In this document: piece by piece, positions 9,393 to 17,564 of the stretch
Numbering within the stretch: position 1 is the stretch's first letter
Layout: every line of letters begins with the position of its first letter
Origin: a virus
Length of the DNA: 23,401 bases
IMG/VR virus record: IMGVR_UViG_3300048135_000527
Span: 1 to 23,401 of that record
Direction: 5' to 3' (one strand)
Translations under genes and position numbers: made by a program
The notes under the pieces: model-generated
Databases searched by the model: none
Told to the model about the DNA's origin: nothing
The model's input: only the letters and a program-made list of their open reading frames with translations

Positions 9393-9525
9393 AAACCTAC
9401 AGAATCAATTGAAGATGCAACAGCAGGCAGCTCGAAGTCTTCGGCTGCAGAGAGAAAAGCGGGAAAGAGAAATCAAGGAAGCTCTTGTTAATATTGAGAA
9501 CAAACGCGGGAAAATGTATGGCTAG
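9385..9525 (+). CDS. Small charged helical protein, 46 residues
   Basis: ATG at 9385 to TAG at 9523-9525. It overlaps the preceding stop by 8 bases and the next gene's ATG by 8 bases, fitting the end-to-end coupling of this operon. The product is rich in Gln, Arg, Lys and Glu (AARSLRLQREKREREIKEAL) and should form one long helix or short coiled coil. Function is unknown; the short length and low complexity keep confidence moderate. Confidence 0.5.
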   Translation: MSENLQNQLKMQQQAARSLRLQREKREREIKEALVNIENKRGKMYG

Positions 9526-10099
9526 CCTTCCTTTTGTTCAGGCGCCGATTGAACCTGAAATTAGGCGGTGCGGTAATGCTCAGACCGGCATTCTTGAGTT
9601 TCCTGTGCTGAACGGTTTGACGGTTGGCGAAGGGGAAATTATTGAAAAGCTGTCTGATTCACAGGCCGGAACTTTGGAGGTCAGCGCACGCATTGCCCAG
9701 TCTGTTGCGCGGAAAGAGAAGATTACGCTTACGGAGGCGTTCGGCGTGATTGAGAAGGCATTGGCTGGCCAAGAGCTAGAGCCTGCTCAGGAGAAGCTTG
9801 TGGAGCGTCATTCAGCAGACATCGATGAACTGCGTATGTTCTTTGCACAGCAAGGTGCGAAGACGCAAACCGCCACTGTCACAGCGTTGATTCGGTGTCG
9901 CTTAAACCTGCCCAAGTGGGACGACATGGCGCATCTGCCGCGTGCTTTGTTCAATGAGATTTGGGCTTTTGCTGAGGAAGAGATCGCAGCAGAAGGCCAA
10001 GGCGCAGTACACGTCCCAACAGAGGAAGAACTAAAAAAGCCGCAGGTAGCTCCCAGCAACGGGAAAGCACCGATTGGGAGTCAATTGGTTGGGATCTGA
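9518..10099 (+). CDS. Tail assembly chaperone, short (gpG-like) form
   Basis: 193 residues from the ATG at 9518; an upstream TTG at 9485 is possible, but the ATG has a GGGAAAA stretch before it and leaves only a short overlap with the preceding ORF. The protein is acidic and helical, with a C-terminal section (LPRALFNEIWAFAEEEIAAEG) like chaperones that bind the tape measure during tail assembly. An A AAA AAG heptamer lies near its 3' end, in the correct frame to send some ribosomes into the -1 frame, as in lambda gpG/gpGT. Unlike the usual order, this gene lies about 6.5 kb downstream of the tape measure gene. Confidence 0.65.
   Translation: MASLPFVQAPIEPEIRRCGNAQTGILEFPVLNGLTVGEGEIIEKLSDSQAGTLEVSARIAQSVARKEKITLTEAFGVIEKALAGQELEPAQEKLVERHSADIDELRMFFAQQGAKTQTATVTALIRCRLNLPKWDDMAHLPRALFNEIWAFAEEEIAAEGQGAVHVPTEEELKKPQVAPSNGKAPIGSQLVGI
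10033..10080 (+). other. Programmed -1 ribosomal frameshift cassette
   Basis: The zero-frame codons CTA AAA AAG contain the heptamer A AAA AAG at 10033-10039, the most efficient bacterial -1 slippery sequence known. An SD-like GAGGA at 10022-10026 lies just upstream, as in dnaX. Nine bases downstream, CTCCCAG (10050-10056) can pair with TTGGGAG (10074-10080), giving six Watson-Crick pairs plus one G-U. The -1 frame is open from 9976 to the stop at 10678-10680. Confidence 0.85.
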
Positions 10100-10680
10100 T
10101 TTATGCGTTTCCTTCTGAGTTCAGCCATTGCACGTTCCGCAGCGAGCTAAGGGTCAAGGTCAGGAGTGCTTACAAGAATTTGCAACGCATCAAGCGCGAT
10201 CAGGTCGCTTTGCTTGAGTTGCCTATTGCCCAGCTCACAAGCCTGACAGCCAACATCAACAGAGACAGCAAGAAGACGCCAAAGCCGTTCACGCTGCAAG
10301 ATTTTGCGCTGTTTTATCGGACTGACGAAAGCGACGGGTTGCCGCCTAACGCCGCAATGGTTGCGCTGTCACTCAGGCGTGAACGGTTGATGCCAACTGT
10401 TTTGGTTGGCGTGTGGCCTGAAGTGCTTGCGGCAGCCAAAGAAGCCACAGCAATGCCAGAAGTCAGAGCGTTGATTTCTGATTGCGGGTCGGTTGCGTTG
10501 CTTGCTCCTAAGCCAGAAGGCAAAGGTTGGCGCGGGTTATTGGCTGTTGATTCATATCCCCCAGGCGGTTTGATCACACTGCGTGACGTTGACCGTGAGC
10601 TATTGGCCTACAGCTTGCAGCTTCCGCCAACTGATCACATGTCCTTTGTCAGCAGTGATGAGTTGTTAGCGGCAAGTTAG
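10039..10680 (+). CDS. Frameshift extension of tail assembly chaperone (gpT-like part)
   Basis: The -1 frame has no ATG from 9976 until near residue 106 of this extension, and the first usable start is a TTG at 10180 inside a region that already reads as protein (TDWESIGWDLIYAFPSEF). It is therefore best read as the tail of a fusion: 174 residues from the upstream gene plus 213 from this frame, about 387 in total. In long-tailed phages the minor fused chaperone recruits tail tube protein while the major short form coats the tape measure. Independent initiation at 10180 would give a 166-residue product and cannot be excluded. Confidence 0.7.
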   Translation, partial: AAGSSQQRESTDWESIGWDLIYAFPSEFSHCTFRSELRVKVRSAYKNLQRIKRDQVALLELPIAQLTSLTANINRDSKKTPKPFTLQDFALFYRTDESDGLPPNAAMVALSLRRERLMPTVLVGVWPEVLAAAKEATAMPEVRALISDCGSVALLAPKPEGKGWRGLLAVDSYPPGGLITLRDVDRELLAYSLQLPPTDHMSFVSSDELLAAS

Positions 10681-10697
10681 GGGACTGCAGGGTTGTT

Positions 10698-11258
10698 GTG
10701 GATCACCTAGCCAAGAGATTGCGAAAAACGATCCAGTTGATATTGCAAGATGAGATTGGAATTTATACGTTGGCAAATAAAGCGCAGACACCAGCCATTG
10801 CAGTGCGGGCCGATAGCGAGCGGTTGCCAACTGGCACGAAGGTCAAAGGCATGGAGGTCATTGTCAGCCGCTATGCAGACCAAGAGCCTGTCTTGCAATA
10901 CACGCTGCAGCCCATGGTTGAAACCTGGACTGTGTGGCTAGTTGGCTGGGATAACGAAATCAATTTGATGGATTCAGCTCACTTGCTGTTGGAGGCATAC
11001 CCCGGCAGCGAGTTCACCAAGCTGACGGTTCCAAAGTCTTGGGGGCCGACAAATCAGGTCAAGGTCGAATTAAGAGATCCATGGTTTGCGCCTGATGAGT
11101 TTGACGTTAAGGATTTGGATGGAGGTTATTTCCACCCAATTTTGTCGATACCTGCGACAGAGAAGCAGTTGATTGTTGATTCAGGCAACCTGACCAACGG
11201 CGCTACGCAAGACCAATGGATCGAACCCAAGCCGGTTGATGGCGGTGTCTTTGCGTAG
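10698..11258 (+). CDS. Putative tail-completion / tail-terminator-like protein
   Basis: 186 residues from a GTG at 10698, preceded by a weak GCAGGG. The N-terminal helix (DHLAKRLRKTIQLIL) followed by alternating strands (TWTVWLVGWD) recalls small tail-terminator or completion proteins. The assignment is tentative. It closes the rightward tail operon before a hairpin that may end transcription. Confidence 0.45.
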   Translation: MDHLAKRLRKTIQLILQDEIGIYTLANKAQTPAIAVRADSERLPTGTKVKGMEVIVSRYADQEPVLQYTLQPMVETWTVWLVGWDNEINLMDSAHLLLEAYPGSEFTKLTVPKSWGPTNQVKVELRDPWFAPDEFDVKDLDGGYFHPILSIPATEKQLIVDSGNLTNGATQDQWIEPKPVDGGVFA

Positions 11259-11300
11259 AGGCAATCTAGTGAGCCCTGAATAGGGCCTTTGTTTGCCTGT
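11259..11300 (+). terminator. Hairpin between tail operon and fibre genes
   Basis: GCCCT (11273-11277) pairs perfectly with AGGGC (11282-11286) around a GAAT loop and is followed by CTTTGTTTG. An outer AGGCAA (11259-11264) can also pair with TTGCCT (11293-11298). The T-tract is interrupted, so this may be a leaky terminator or an RNA-stability hairpin. Confidence 0.5.
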
Positions 11301-11307
11301 ATAGGTC

Positions 11308-11523
11308 ATGCCGCAACGCATCAAAATTCGGAATAGTTCGGAAATTGGGAAAGTCCCAGACGCAGCAGATTTAAACGTTGCCGAACTTGCGCTAAACGTT
11401 GCGGATAAAAAGCTTTATTCAAAAGACGTTGCGGGTGATGTCTTTGAAATTGGTGTAACTGATATTCCACCTTTGGATTTTGTACCTCTTGGTTCCTGGG
11501 CGTCTATCCCTGAGTTGCTCTGA
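11308..11523 (+). CDS. Small fibre-adaptor-like protein
   Basis: 71 residues. The segment VAELALNVADKKLYSKDVAG matches a pattern common at the N-termini of phage fibres and virion surface proteins ('ELALN-x-x-x-x-KLY-x-K'). Here it stands as a separate short ORF whose TGA overlaps the ATG of the fibre gene (TGATG). It may be an adaptor that docks the fibre, or an N-terminal fibre domain that became split off. No other domain is visible. Confidence 0.65.
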   Translation: MPQRIKIRNSSEIGKVPDAADLNVAELALNVADKKLYSKDVAGDVFEIGVTDIPPLDFVPLGSWASIPELL

Positions 11524-14500
11524 TGGCTGAACTACAAGACGCCGACAAGTTTTTGGTCAACCGCTCTAACAACACGAGACAACTAAGCAAGGACAAACTA
11601 ATGGCTGAATTGCGCGATGATGATTTGATGCTGGTCAACCGGGCCGGTGTTTCGTATAAAGCCACTGGCGCTGAGATCAAAGACTCGTTAAAGCCAGACG
11701 AGGAAGCTCCTGATATTAATGCGGTTGCATTAACTGAGATTGAAAACGGCTATCGCTACACCGACAAGGAGTTTCCATATACCGTTGACATGGCGGCTGA
11801 TGGTAACCCGCCCCCAACGTATGCCGTAAAAGCAAAGCTATCTGGGACGACGTTTAACTTTGCTGTTGAGTCAGATGCCATCACCAAAGTAGAAGGTGGT
11901 GGTACAAACGTTTATACAACTGACACGATTGCGAATGTAGAAGATGTAAATGAAGTTATAAACTATGCGAATAGCACCAGTATTCCCGTATTGCAATATG
12001 GTAAAACTGCCAACATATTTGATGGAGACTTGACCACCGGCGCAGGGAGACAGAGTGGGATGGGTGTTCAAATGACTAACCTACCTACGGCTAGAGAGTC
12101 AGTATCTTTCTACATATCTGCCGCTAGGTATCAAGTACAATGTATGGGTCAAATAAAATCAAATATTGTCGGAGCAAAGTGGACGACGTTTAATCTCTCG
12201 GGTCTAGTAAATAGAGTGGAAATAAACGCTACTGAATCTGGTGCGGTGATCGATCTGCGTGCCATCAAGATAGATGATGTTTTGTTGGTAGACGGGGTTT
12301 TTAATACAGGCGCTATCCTCACCTTCCCAACCTCCAACAACTTCGACAAGTTTGAAGTGGGTGATGTGGTTCAGTCCACTAAAACATTTAATGAATTTGA
12401 CTGGGCATCACTGGTTGAAGGACCACCAGCAAATGCTACCTATTCTCCTTCTAAATCCTTTGATAACAATACCGCAACTTTCTCTTTTGCCGATTTAAAT
12501 AGTTATCTAAAATTCGTACCGACACAATTTGGAAGTGCAAAATCAGTTAAGATCACGTACAAAATCGGGTCAACAGGTGGAGCCGCCGATGCTTCTTACC
12601 TGCGGGTAAATGGAGTGGATGTAAATGATGTCTTTGCAAATAACACTTTAATTGAGAAAACCATTGACGTGACAGGTGTTGGTCTTAATTCCATCGAATG
12701 GTACGCCACTAGCAGTTCTCTGTATTGCGGTGTCCAGAAGATAGAAGTAGACGGTAGAACTTTGGTTCAGCCAGGTACTGCTGGAGGAACAGGTGAAGAT
12801 TATTCAATCACCGCCATCGATGCAGACGGTCCAACCATCACAGTTGATGGGGGCGATTGGTATGTACCTCCTGGTAATAACTACACAGAAGGTGTTAGCG
12901 CAACTGCCCCATATAGTGATAACTTAGGACCTGAAAAGATTTTTGACGGCAGTACTAACACCGGATGTACGCTAAACGATGCTGGCGTAGCAAATCGAAT
13001 TACAATTGTTTTTGATCCTGGTATTCCCTATAGCAACAAGATTGAGACATCAAGGATTCACGGACCTTCTTCAACGGGTAATGTAAAATGCGCTGTTAAT
13101 GGTCAGACTGATGATTTAGCAACATTGGTTCCGTATAACGCCAATGGAAGTGTAAAAACACAGGTGGCTAGTGGTTTAGGTACTTTAACAAGACTTGAAT
13201 ACTTTAATTCAGGTCCTTCAAACCCAGCTGTATGTAGCATTTGGGTTGATGAAGTACTACTTGTGGACTCTATTGGCGATACAGAACTCACCAAGACCGT
13301 TGCTTATGAAACCAAGCTGACGGTTGCTAGCGACAAAGATTTAAGCCTCATCACTGGTGACATCTACATGACAGATGGCACCGTCAAGCAAGACGGCAGC
13401 GGTGAATTTGAACCTGCGTCTTACACGCCACAGACCAGTGAGATTGCGAGTGTTAGCGGAGAAATTTATAGCAACAGCCTTACGGCTAATGTCTCTTGGG
13501 GCAATCCACCCACTTCTGCATTTGATGGGAACATAGAAACTTACGCTAGTATCCCTCCAGGTGGACAGATAACATTTACATACAACTTAGGGACAACTGC
13601 AGGCGATTCAATCTTTTTCCGTTTCAATAAAGATAACGATAATGCCAACAGAGAGGTATCTTTTAATGGTGGATCTAACTGGTTGAAAGAACCAACAAGA
13701 GGTGGTGGAGTAACTTACGTTGCTACAGGAAATATAACTTCAGTTATATCAAGAGGTAGTTCACCAACATTTGGTTCAATTACTATTAATGGTGTTGAAC
13801 TTATTGACACCCCCACAACCCTCACCTTCACCACCCCTAACCCTGACCTTCAGTATTTTGAAGTGGGTGATGTGGTTCAGACAATAAAACCTGACACATT
13901 CGGGAGTGGAGCTTGGCTGATGAACGTAAGGAATCCTCCTAACAATAGTGAAGGTACACTTTCATTTTCCCCTGCTCCCACACCCTCGGACGGTAAGATT
14001 TGGGTCTACTTTGATCAAAATAATAGCTTAAATACAGAGTGGACAGTAACAGGCTCTGCGGGCACCCAAACTTTTAATAACACTGGTTGGATTAGAGAAA
14101 ATGGAACCCCGAGCGGCGCAGCCGGTATCGCGAAGGGGTGGCATTACTACCCATACTTAGGTCAAGTTCAAAGTATTAATTGTTTTGAAAACGCAAGCAA
14201 TCGTTCTGCATGGAGGTCAAAGGCGATTTCTTTTGGCTCAAATAACAGGAATGACGCTTTACAAGGTATTAGTATCACACCCCTTCCGTCTACACAAGTC
14301 CAAGAACCTATAACATTTACAGTACAAACAGTACAAGGTATTGAGGTTCAAATGTATTGCAGAGAATTTAGCACCAACGTAAACTTCTCACCTATCTACA
14401 TGTTCAACATGGAGGCGGATGGTACTGCTGATGTTGAATATGTAGAAATCATCGCCATTGACACAACCGCCAACACGATGACTGTTGATGGTGGTGAATG

Positions 14501-16808
14501 GCACGACAGCCGTGATCAAATTTGGTCTACTGAAGGAAGTTGGACTGGCGATGTTGTAGATAAAGAAGCTATGTTTAACGGTTTGGCAGGCGACCCAGCC
14601 GTGACCGGTACGCAGGCATATATAAATAATAGTGAATTTGTCTACACGTTTAACCCCCCAATTACCTCAATTCAAACATTAGAGATTGAGCTTTATACCT
14701 TTGGATCGACGTCTGGAAAGTCAAATCATTTTTATCAATACAACAGCGGCGGGTGGATAACAACAACGCCTAATAATGAATTAAGTAACCTTTTTGTCAC
14801 ACATTCCCACAGTGTCTCAACTCTGACGAACATTGGGTATAAAGTATCGGCTGTTGGTAATGGTGGAATTGCCAGAATTTGGGTTACATATACTAACGGC
14901 GATAGAAAATTATTGGTTGACAATTTTGGCGAATCAAGCGTTACCGGTGGACCCTATACAGCAGAAGGTACTTTCCTTGAAGCTAACGGCACAGAAGTAA
15001 ACCTCTCTGCTTCTTCCGGTCGTTGGATTGCTGATAACAAAGCAGGTATTCCCTTCAGCTTTGTGCCTGCAACGCCAATCGTTGACACCCGTAATGAGGC
15101 ATACGGCAAGCTCCAAATCGTGAACGATAAGGCCATGGTTACTGGCATTCAGGCTGATGATCCTGGCTTCACCAATGTGACCCGCAAGGATTATGGGATC
15201 ACGTTCCCTGCGGCCTTTGCAACTGGCAATAGCCCTGACGATGATTTGCCTATGGGCACATCGATATCAACGATTGTGCAGGCAAAGAACATGATGGGAG
15301 AGAGCATTAAAGAAAGCAATGTGTTGTTGCCTTCGTTGCCTAACCCTGAGGGTTCTGCCGGTCCTATTACAGGTGCAACAGAGACGGATCTGACGGTTGG
15401 AACATCAGCCAACCTTGATGGCTTTGTTGCTAACGATGCGTTGGTAATGGTTGATGAGACTGGAGCAGTCGCAAGCTACACGCCTGTTACCAGCACAATT
15501 GCGAGTGTTGATTCATCAACTGTTAACGCTACTGCCACCGCCGTTCCAGGGTTTGCATTACAAAATACTCCCGACACTTTTATAGATGGCAATAAAACAA
15601 GTTACTATAACGCTGCTGGTGTAAGAGTTAATTTTAGCTCGCCTGTTTCTGGAGTATTTAGCTTCACATCTGGAGGAGGGGCAACACCTACAAACACAAT
15701 GAGTTTGTACGATTCCAGCGACAATCTACTTGATAGTTTTGGTGGTGCAACTACTAGCGACTATGCAAACGGTATAACACTCACTGCTCTTTCAGCTATC
15801 AGCAATGTTTCTTATGTTGTTACCAGTACATCCGCCACAGGAGTTAGTTCCGATGGGTGTACTTGGCATTACATGGAATTAAATGGTCAAATGGTTGTTT
15901 CTACCTTTACCCCTGGAACAACCCTCACTTTCAACACCCCTAACCCTGACCTTCAGTACTTTGAAGTGGGTGATGTGGTTCAGGATGGTGGCTGGAATCA
16001 AAGTAAGGAGTGGAGCAATTTATTCAGTAGCCCTGCAGCTTTTACTCAAGCAAAAACAAATGCTTTTGATGGCGATACCTCATCGGCTGCTGATACAACG
16101 CAAGGGTGGACACTTGATACATCAAGCCACTCTTTTGGAGCTGGAACTCACTCGATTAAAGTCCTGTCTGGAGGCGCAACATCAATAACTGTAAATTCAA
16201 CTTCTTTGACAGACCCTGGAGGAAGTGGCGTTAAAACATGGACTGGAACTGTTAATGGAGAAATCAATACTATTTTCTCAAACGTAGGTAGCGCCTCATG
16301 CCGTGGTATTTACATTGACGACAAGCTCCTCGTAGACCAATCCGTCTCTAACCCAAACGCAGTATCAATCACCGCCATCGATACTTCTGCCAACACGATG
16401 ACCGTTGACGGCGGTTCTTGGGCTGGTGCTGATGGTAGTGGTGATGTAGACGGCGAAACAGTAGCTACCGGACCTGAGAAATCAGGTGTTGCAACCTTCG
16501 TTTCTACCAACGGCACCGACACGATGACCGTTGAAAACAGCAACCTGGAATTCATCACTAATGACAACCGCCTTGGCGAAGAGTTCTTTATTAAGAAAAT
16601 CTTCACCGCTTTGAATGCTAATGACCCGGCGCACGTTGAAATGCAGAAGGCTGTTAACGAAGCCTTTGAAGCATTCCCCAAAAACGTTCAGGCCAGAAAG
16701 ACTCAGATCGCCAAGACCTTCACCAAGCTGGTAGCTGGGGCAGCCATCACCAAGGCAGAACTAAACGCCCTGCGCGTAGTGGTTGAGGCCGCTGCTGAGG
16801 ATGACTAA
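11523..16808 (+). CDS. Giant modular tail fibre / adhesin-like protein
   Basis: 1761 residues. The N-terminus has two short repeats (LQDADKFLVNRSN and LRDDDLMLVNRAG), typical of cyanophage-type fibres. The body is a series of beta-sandwich-like modules. Several open with a FDG-x-x-x-T motif reminiscent of discoidin/CBM domains (FDGDLTT, FDGSTNT, FDGNIET, FDGDTSS) and close with IxIDxxLLVD (KIDDVLLVDG, WVDEVLLVDS, YIDDKLLVDQ). They are joined by two connector sequences, each present three times. The last ~70 residues are helical. The likely role is host-surface recognition. The module interiors are AT-rich and diverged while the connectors are conserved. The 3' end overlaps the convergent endolysin by 4 bases. 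Confidence 0.75.
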   Translation: MAELQDADKFLVNRSNNTRQLSKDKLMAELRDDDLMLVNRAGVSYKATGAEIKDSLKPDEEAPDINAVALTEIENGYRYTDKEFPYTVDMAADGNPPPTYAVKAKLSGTTFNFAVESDAITKVEGGGTNVYTTDTIANVEDVNEVINYANSTSIPVLQYGKTANIFDGDLTTGAGRQSGMGVQMTNLPTARESVSFYISAARYQVQCMGQIKSNIVGAKWTTFNLSGLVNRVEINATESGAVIDLRAIKIDDVLLVDGVFNTGAILTFPTSNNFDKFEVGDVVQSTKTFNEFDWASLVEGPPANATYSPSKSFDNNTATFSFADLNSYLKFVPTQFGSAKSVKITYKIGSTGGAADASYLRVNGVDVNDVFANNTLIEKTIDVTGVGLNSIEWYATSSSLYCGVQKIEVDGRTLVQPGTAGGTGEDYSITAIDADGPTITVDGGDWYVPPGNNYTEGVSATAPYSDNLGPEKIFDGSTNTGCTLNDAGVANRITIVFDPGIPYSNKIETSRIHGPSSTGNVKCAVNGQTDDLATLVPYNANGSVKTQVASGLGTLTRLEYFNSGPSNPAVCSIWVDEVLLVDSIGDTELTKTVAYETKLTVASDKDLSLITGDIYMTDGTVKQDGSGEFEPASYTPQTSEIASVSGEIYSNSLTANVSWGNPPTSAFDGNIETYASIPPGGQITFTYNLGTTAGDSIFFRFNKDNDNANREVSFNGGSNWLKEPTRGGGVTYVATGNITSVISRGSSPTFGSITINGVELIDTPTTLTFTTPNPDLQYFEVGDVVQTIKPDTFGSGAWLMNVRNPPNNSEGTLSFSPAPTPSDGKIWVYFDQNNSLNTEWTVTGSAGTQTFNNTGWIRENGTPSGAAGIAKGWHYYPYLGQVQSINCFENASNRSAWRSKAISFGSNNRNDALQGISITPLPSTQVQEPITFTVQTVQGIEVQMYCREFSTNVNFSPIYMFNMEADGTADVEYVEIIAIDTTANTMTVDGGEWHDSRDQIWSTEGSWTGDVVDKEAMFNGLAGDPAVTGTQAYINNSEFVYTFNPPITSIQTLEIELYTFGSTSGKSNHFYQYNSGGWITTTPNNELSNLFVTHSHSVSTLTNIGYKVSAVGNGGIARIWVTYTNGDRKLLVDNFGESSVTGGPYTAEGTFLEANGTEVNLSASSGRWIADNKAGIPFSFVPATPIVDTRNEAYGKLQIVNDKAMVTGIQADDPGFTNVTRKDYGITFPAAFATGNSPDDDLPMGTSISTIVQAKNMMGESIKESNVLLPSLPNPEGSAGPITGATETDLTVGTSANLDGFVANDALVMVDETGAVASYTPVTSTIASVDSSTVNATATAVPGFALQNTPDTFIDGNKTSYYNAAGVRVNFSSPVSGVFSFTSGGGATPTNTMSLYDSSDNLLDSFGGATTSDYANGITLTALSAISNVSYVVTSTSATGVSSDGCTWHYMELNGQMVVSTFTPGTTLTFNTPNPDLQYFEVGDVVQDGGWNQSKEWSNLFSSPAAFTQAKTNAFDGDTSSAADTTQGWTLDTSSHSFGAGTHSIKVLSGGATSITVNSTSLTDPGGSGVKTWTGTVNGEINTIFSNVGSASCRGIYIDDKLLVDQSVSNPNAVSITAIDTSANTMTVDGGSWAGADGSGDVDGETVATGPEKSGVATFVSTNGTDTMTVENSNLEFITNDNRLGEEFFIKKIFTALNANDPAHVEMQKAVNEAFEAFPKNVQARKTQIAKTFTKLVAGAAITKAELNALRVVVEAAAEDD
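12316..12374 (+). repeat. Fibre connector A, copy 1
   Basis: Encodes LTFPTSNNFDKFEVGDVVQ. This is the most diverged of the three A connectors; the 3' part (KFEVGDVVQ) is conserved in all. Confidence 0.8.
12804..12860 (+). repeat. Fibre connector B, copy 1
   Basis: Encodes SITAIDADGPTITVDGGDW, the first of three B connectors. It follows the second sandwich-like module. Confidence 0.8.
13416..13454 (+). repeat. Fibre module-boundary repeat, copy 1
   Basis: Encodes ASYTPQTSEIASV. The near-identical ASYTPVTSTIASV occurs at 15471-15509. Both precede an FDG-type module that ends in connector A. Confidence 0.75.
13818..13880 (+). repeat. Fibre connector A, copy 2
   Basis: Encodes a segment with NPDLQYFEVGDVVQ. 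By eye, 60 of 63 bases match the copy at 15921-15983, including third codon positions, suggesting recent duplication or recombination. Confidence 0.9.
14445..14501 (+). repeat. Fibre connector B, copy 2
   Basis: Encodes EIIAIDTTANTMTVDGGEW. It shares AIDxxANTMTVDGG with copy 3. Confidence 0.85.
15471..15509 (+). repeat. Fibre module-boundary repeat, copy 2
   Basis: Encodes ASYTPVTSTIASV, the partner of 13416-13454. It opens the third repeat super-unit of the fibre. Confidence 0.75.
15921..15983 (+). repeat. Fibre connector A, copy 3
   Basis: Differs from copy 2 at three of 63 bases, while the module upstream of each copy has diverged strongly. Confidence 0.9.
16364..16421 (+). repeat. Fibre connector B, copy 3
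   Basis: Encodes SITAIDTSANTMTVDGGSW. A decayed partial copy (TNGTDTMTVENSNLEF) follows at about 16507-16555. Confidence 0.85.
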
Positions 16809-17530
16809 ACGCCGATAAGCGTGCGGTAAGCCCTGTCTGTAAATGCGATGCGATCGTCTGCACCGTTGGGCCTGTTCATCCCGTTGACCCGTGCCCCAAT
16901 CTCATCAATCTGGGCATTGGTGCATTCCTTACGGGCGGCACACATCTCCCCCATGCCGTTCTGCTTCCACCAAAACGCGCTGATGCTCCAAGGGTATTTC
17001 TCGGCTGAGTAGGTCTTACCTAGCTCAAAGACCTTGGGGTCTCCGATTGATTCCCCAAACAAGCGGTGCCAATAAGCCCCTGTCACTTGGATAAAGCCTG
17101 TCCCGGCGTACTTCACGCCCCAGCCAGGTTCCGAATTGCCGAGATCATCTCGTCCCTCGTAATTGCTGCCATCGTGAATCTCCATTGGGTATTGAAGCCC
17201 CGCAGATTCATGGCCTATTTGGCCGAGGAAGTAAACCTGTTCCAGGGTGTCCATTTGGCAGTCAGCAACGCAACGGGCGTAATCGTTCATTAGATCGCCC
17301 GATAATTTGTCCGAGCTGCACTGCATGATGTATCCCATTTGCTCCTTGTTTATTGGCCAAGAGGGTGCAGGTGGTGGCTCAGGCTTTTCCCTGTATTTCA
17401 AAACCCATTGGCTCTGATCTGCCAAAAGGGTCTTAGGCATCATTGATTCAAGAAGAACAATGGCTTCCAACTGATTTGCATTGTTGGGGTCGAAGAATTT
17501 AAAGAAGTCAGGTAGAGAGATTTTGCTCAT
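16805..17530 (-). CDS. Endolysin, glycoside hydrolase family 19 (chitinase-like)
   Basis: 241 residues, ATG start. The catalytic domain occupies about 90-240: FLGQIGHESAGLQY holds the HES motif with the likely acid Glu108; NYEGRDDLGN (123-132), YAGTGFIQVTG (141-151) and VNGMNRPNGADDR (215-227) match GH19 lysins. The enzyme would cleave peptidoglycan glycan strands at the end of infection. Residues 1-50 plus a Pro-rich linker (EPPPAPSWP) could be a wall-binding or regulatory part. There is no signal peptide, so it would need a holin, and none is recognised nearby. It is convergent with the fibre gene (4-base overlap), so it is not in the rightward late operon. Confidence 0.88.
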   Translation of the reverse strand: MSKISLPDFFKFFDPNNANQLEAIVLLESMMPKTLLADQSQWVLKYREKPEPPPAPSWPINKEQMGYIMQCSSDKLSGDLMNDYARCVADCQMDTLEQVYFLGQIGHESAGLQYPMEIHDGSNYEGRDDLGNSEPGWGVKYAGTGFIQVTGAYWHRLFGESIGDPKVFELGKTYSAEKYPWSISAFWWKQNGMGEMCAARKECTNAQIDEIGARVNGMNRPNGADDRIAFTDRAYRTLIGV

Positions 17531-17564
17531 GTTGTTTGGTGCTGCGTAGGGACATCATGATTGG

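Noticed and set aside
12316-16421. CRISPR-like array in the repeats of the fibre gene
   Set aside because: Repeats are in-frame coding, widely spaced (hundreds to thousands of bases) and non-palindromic.
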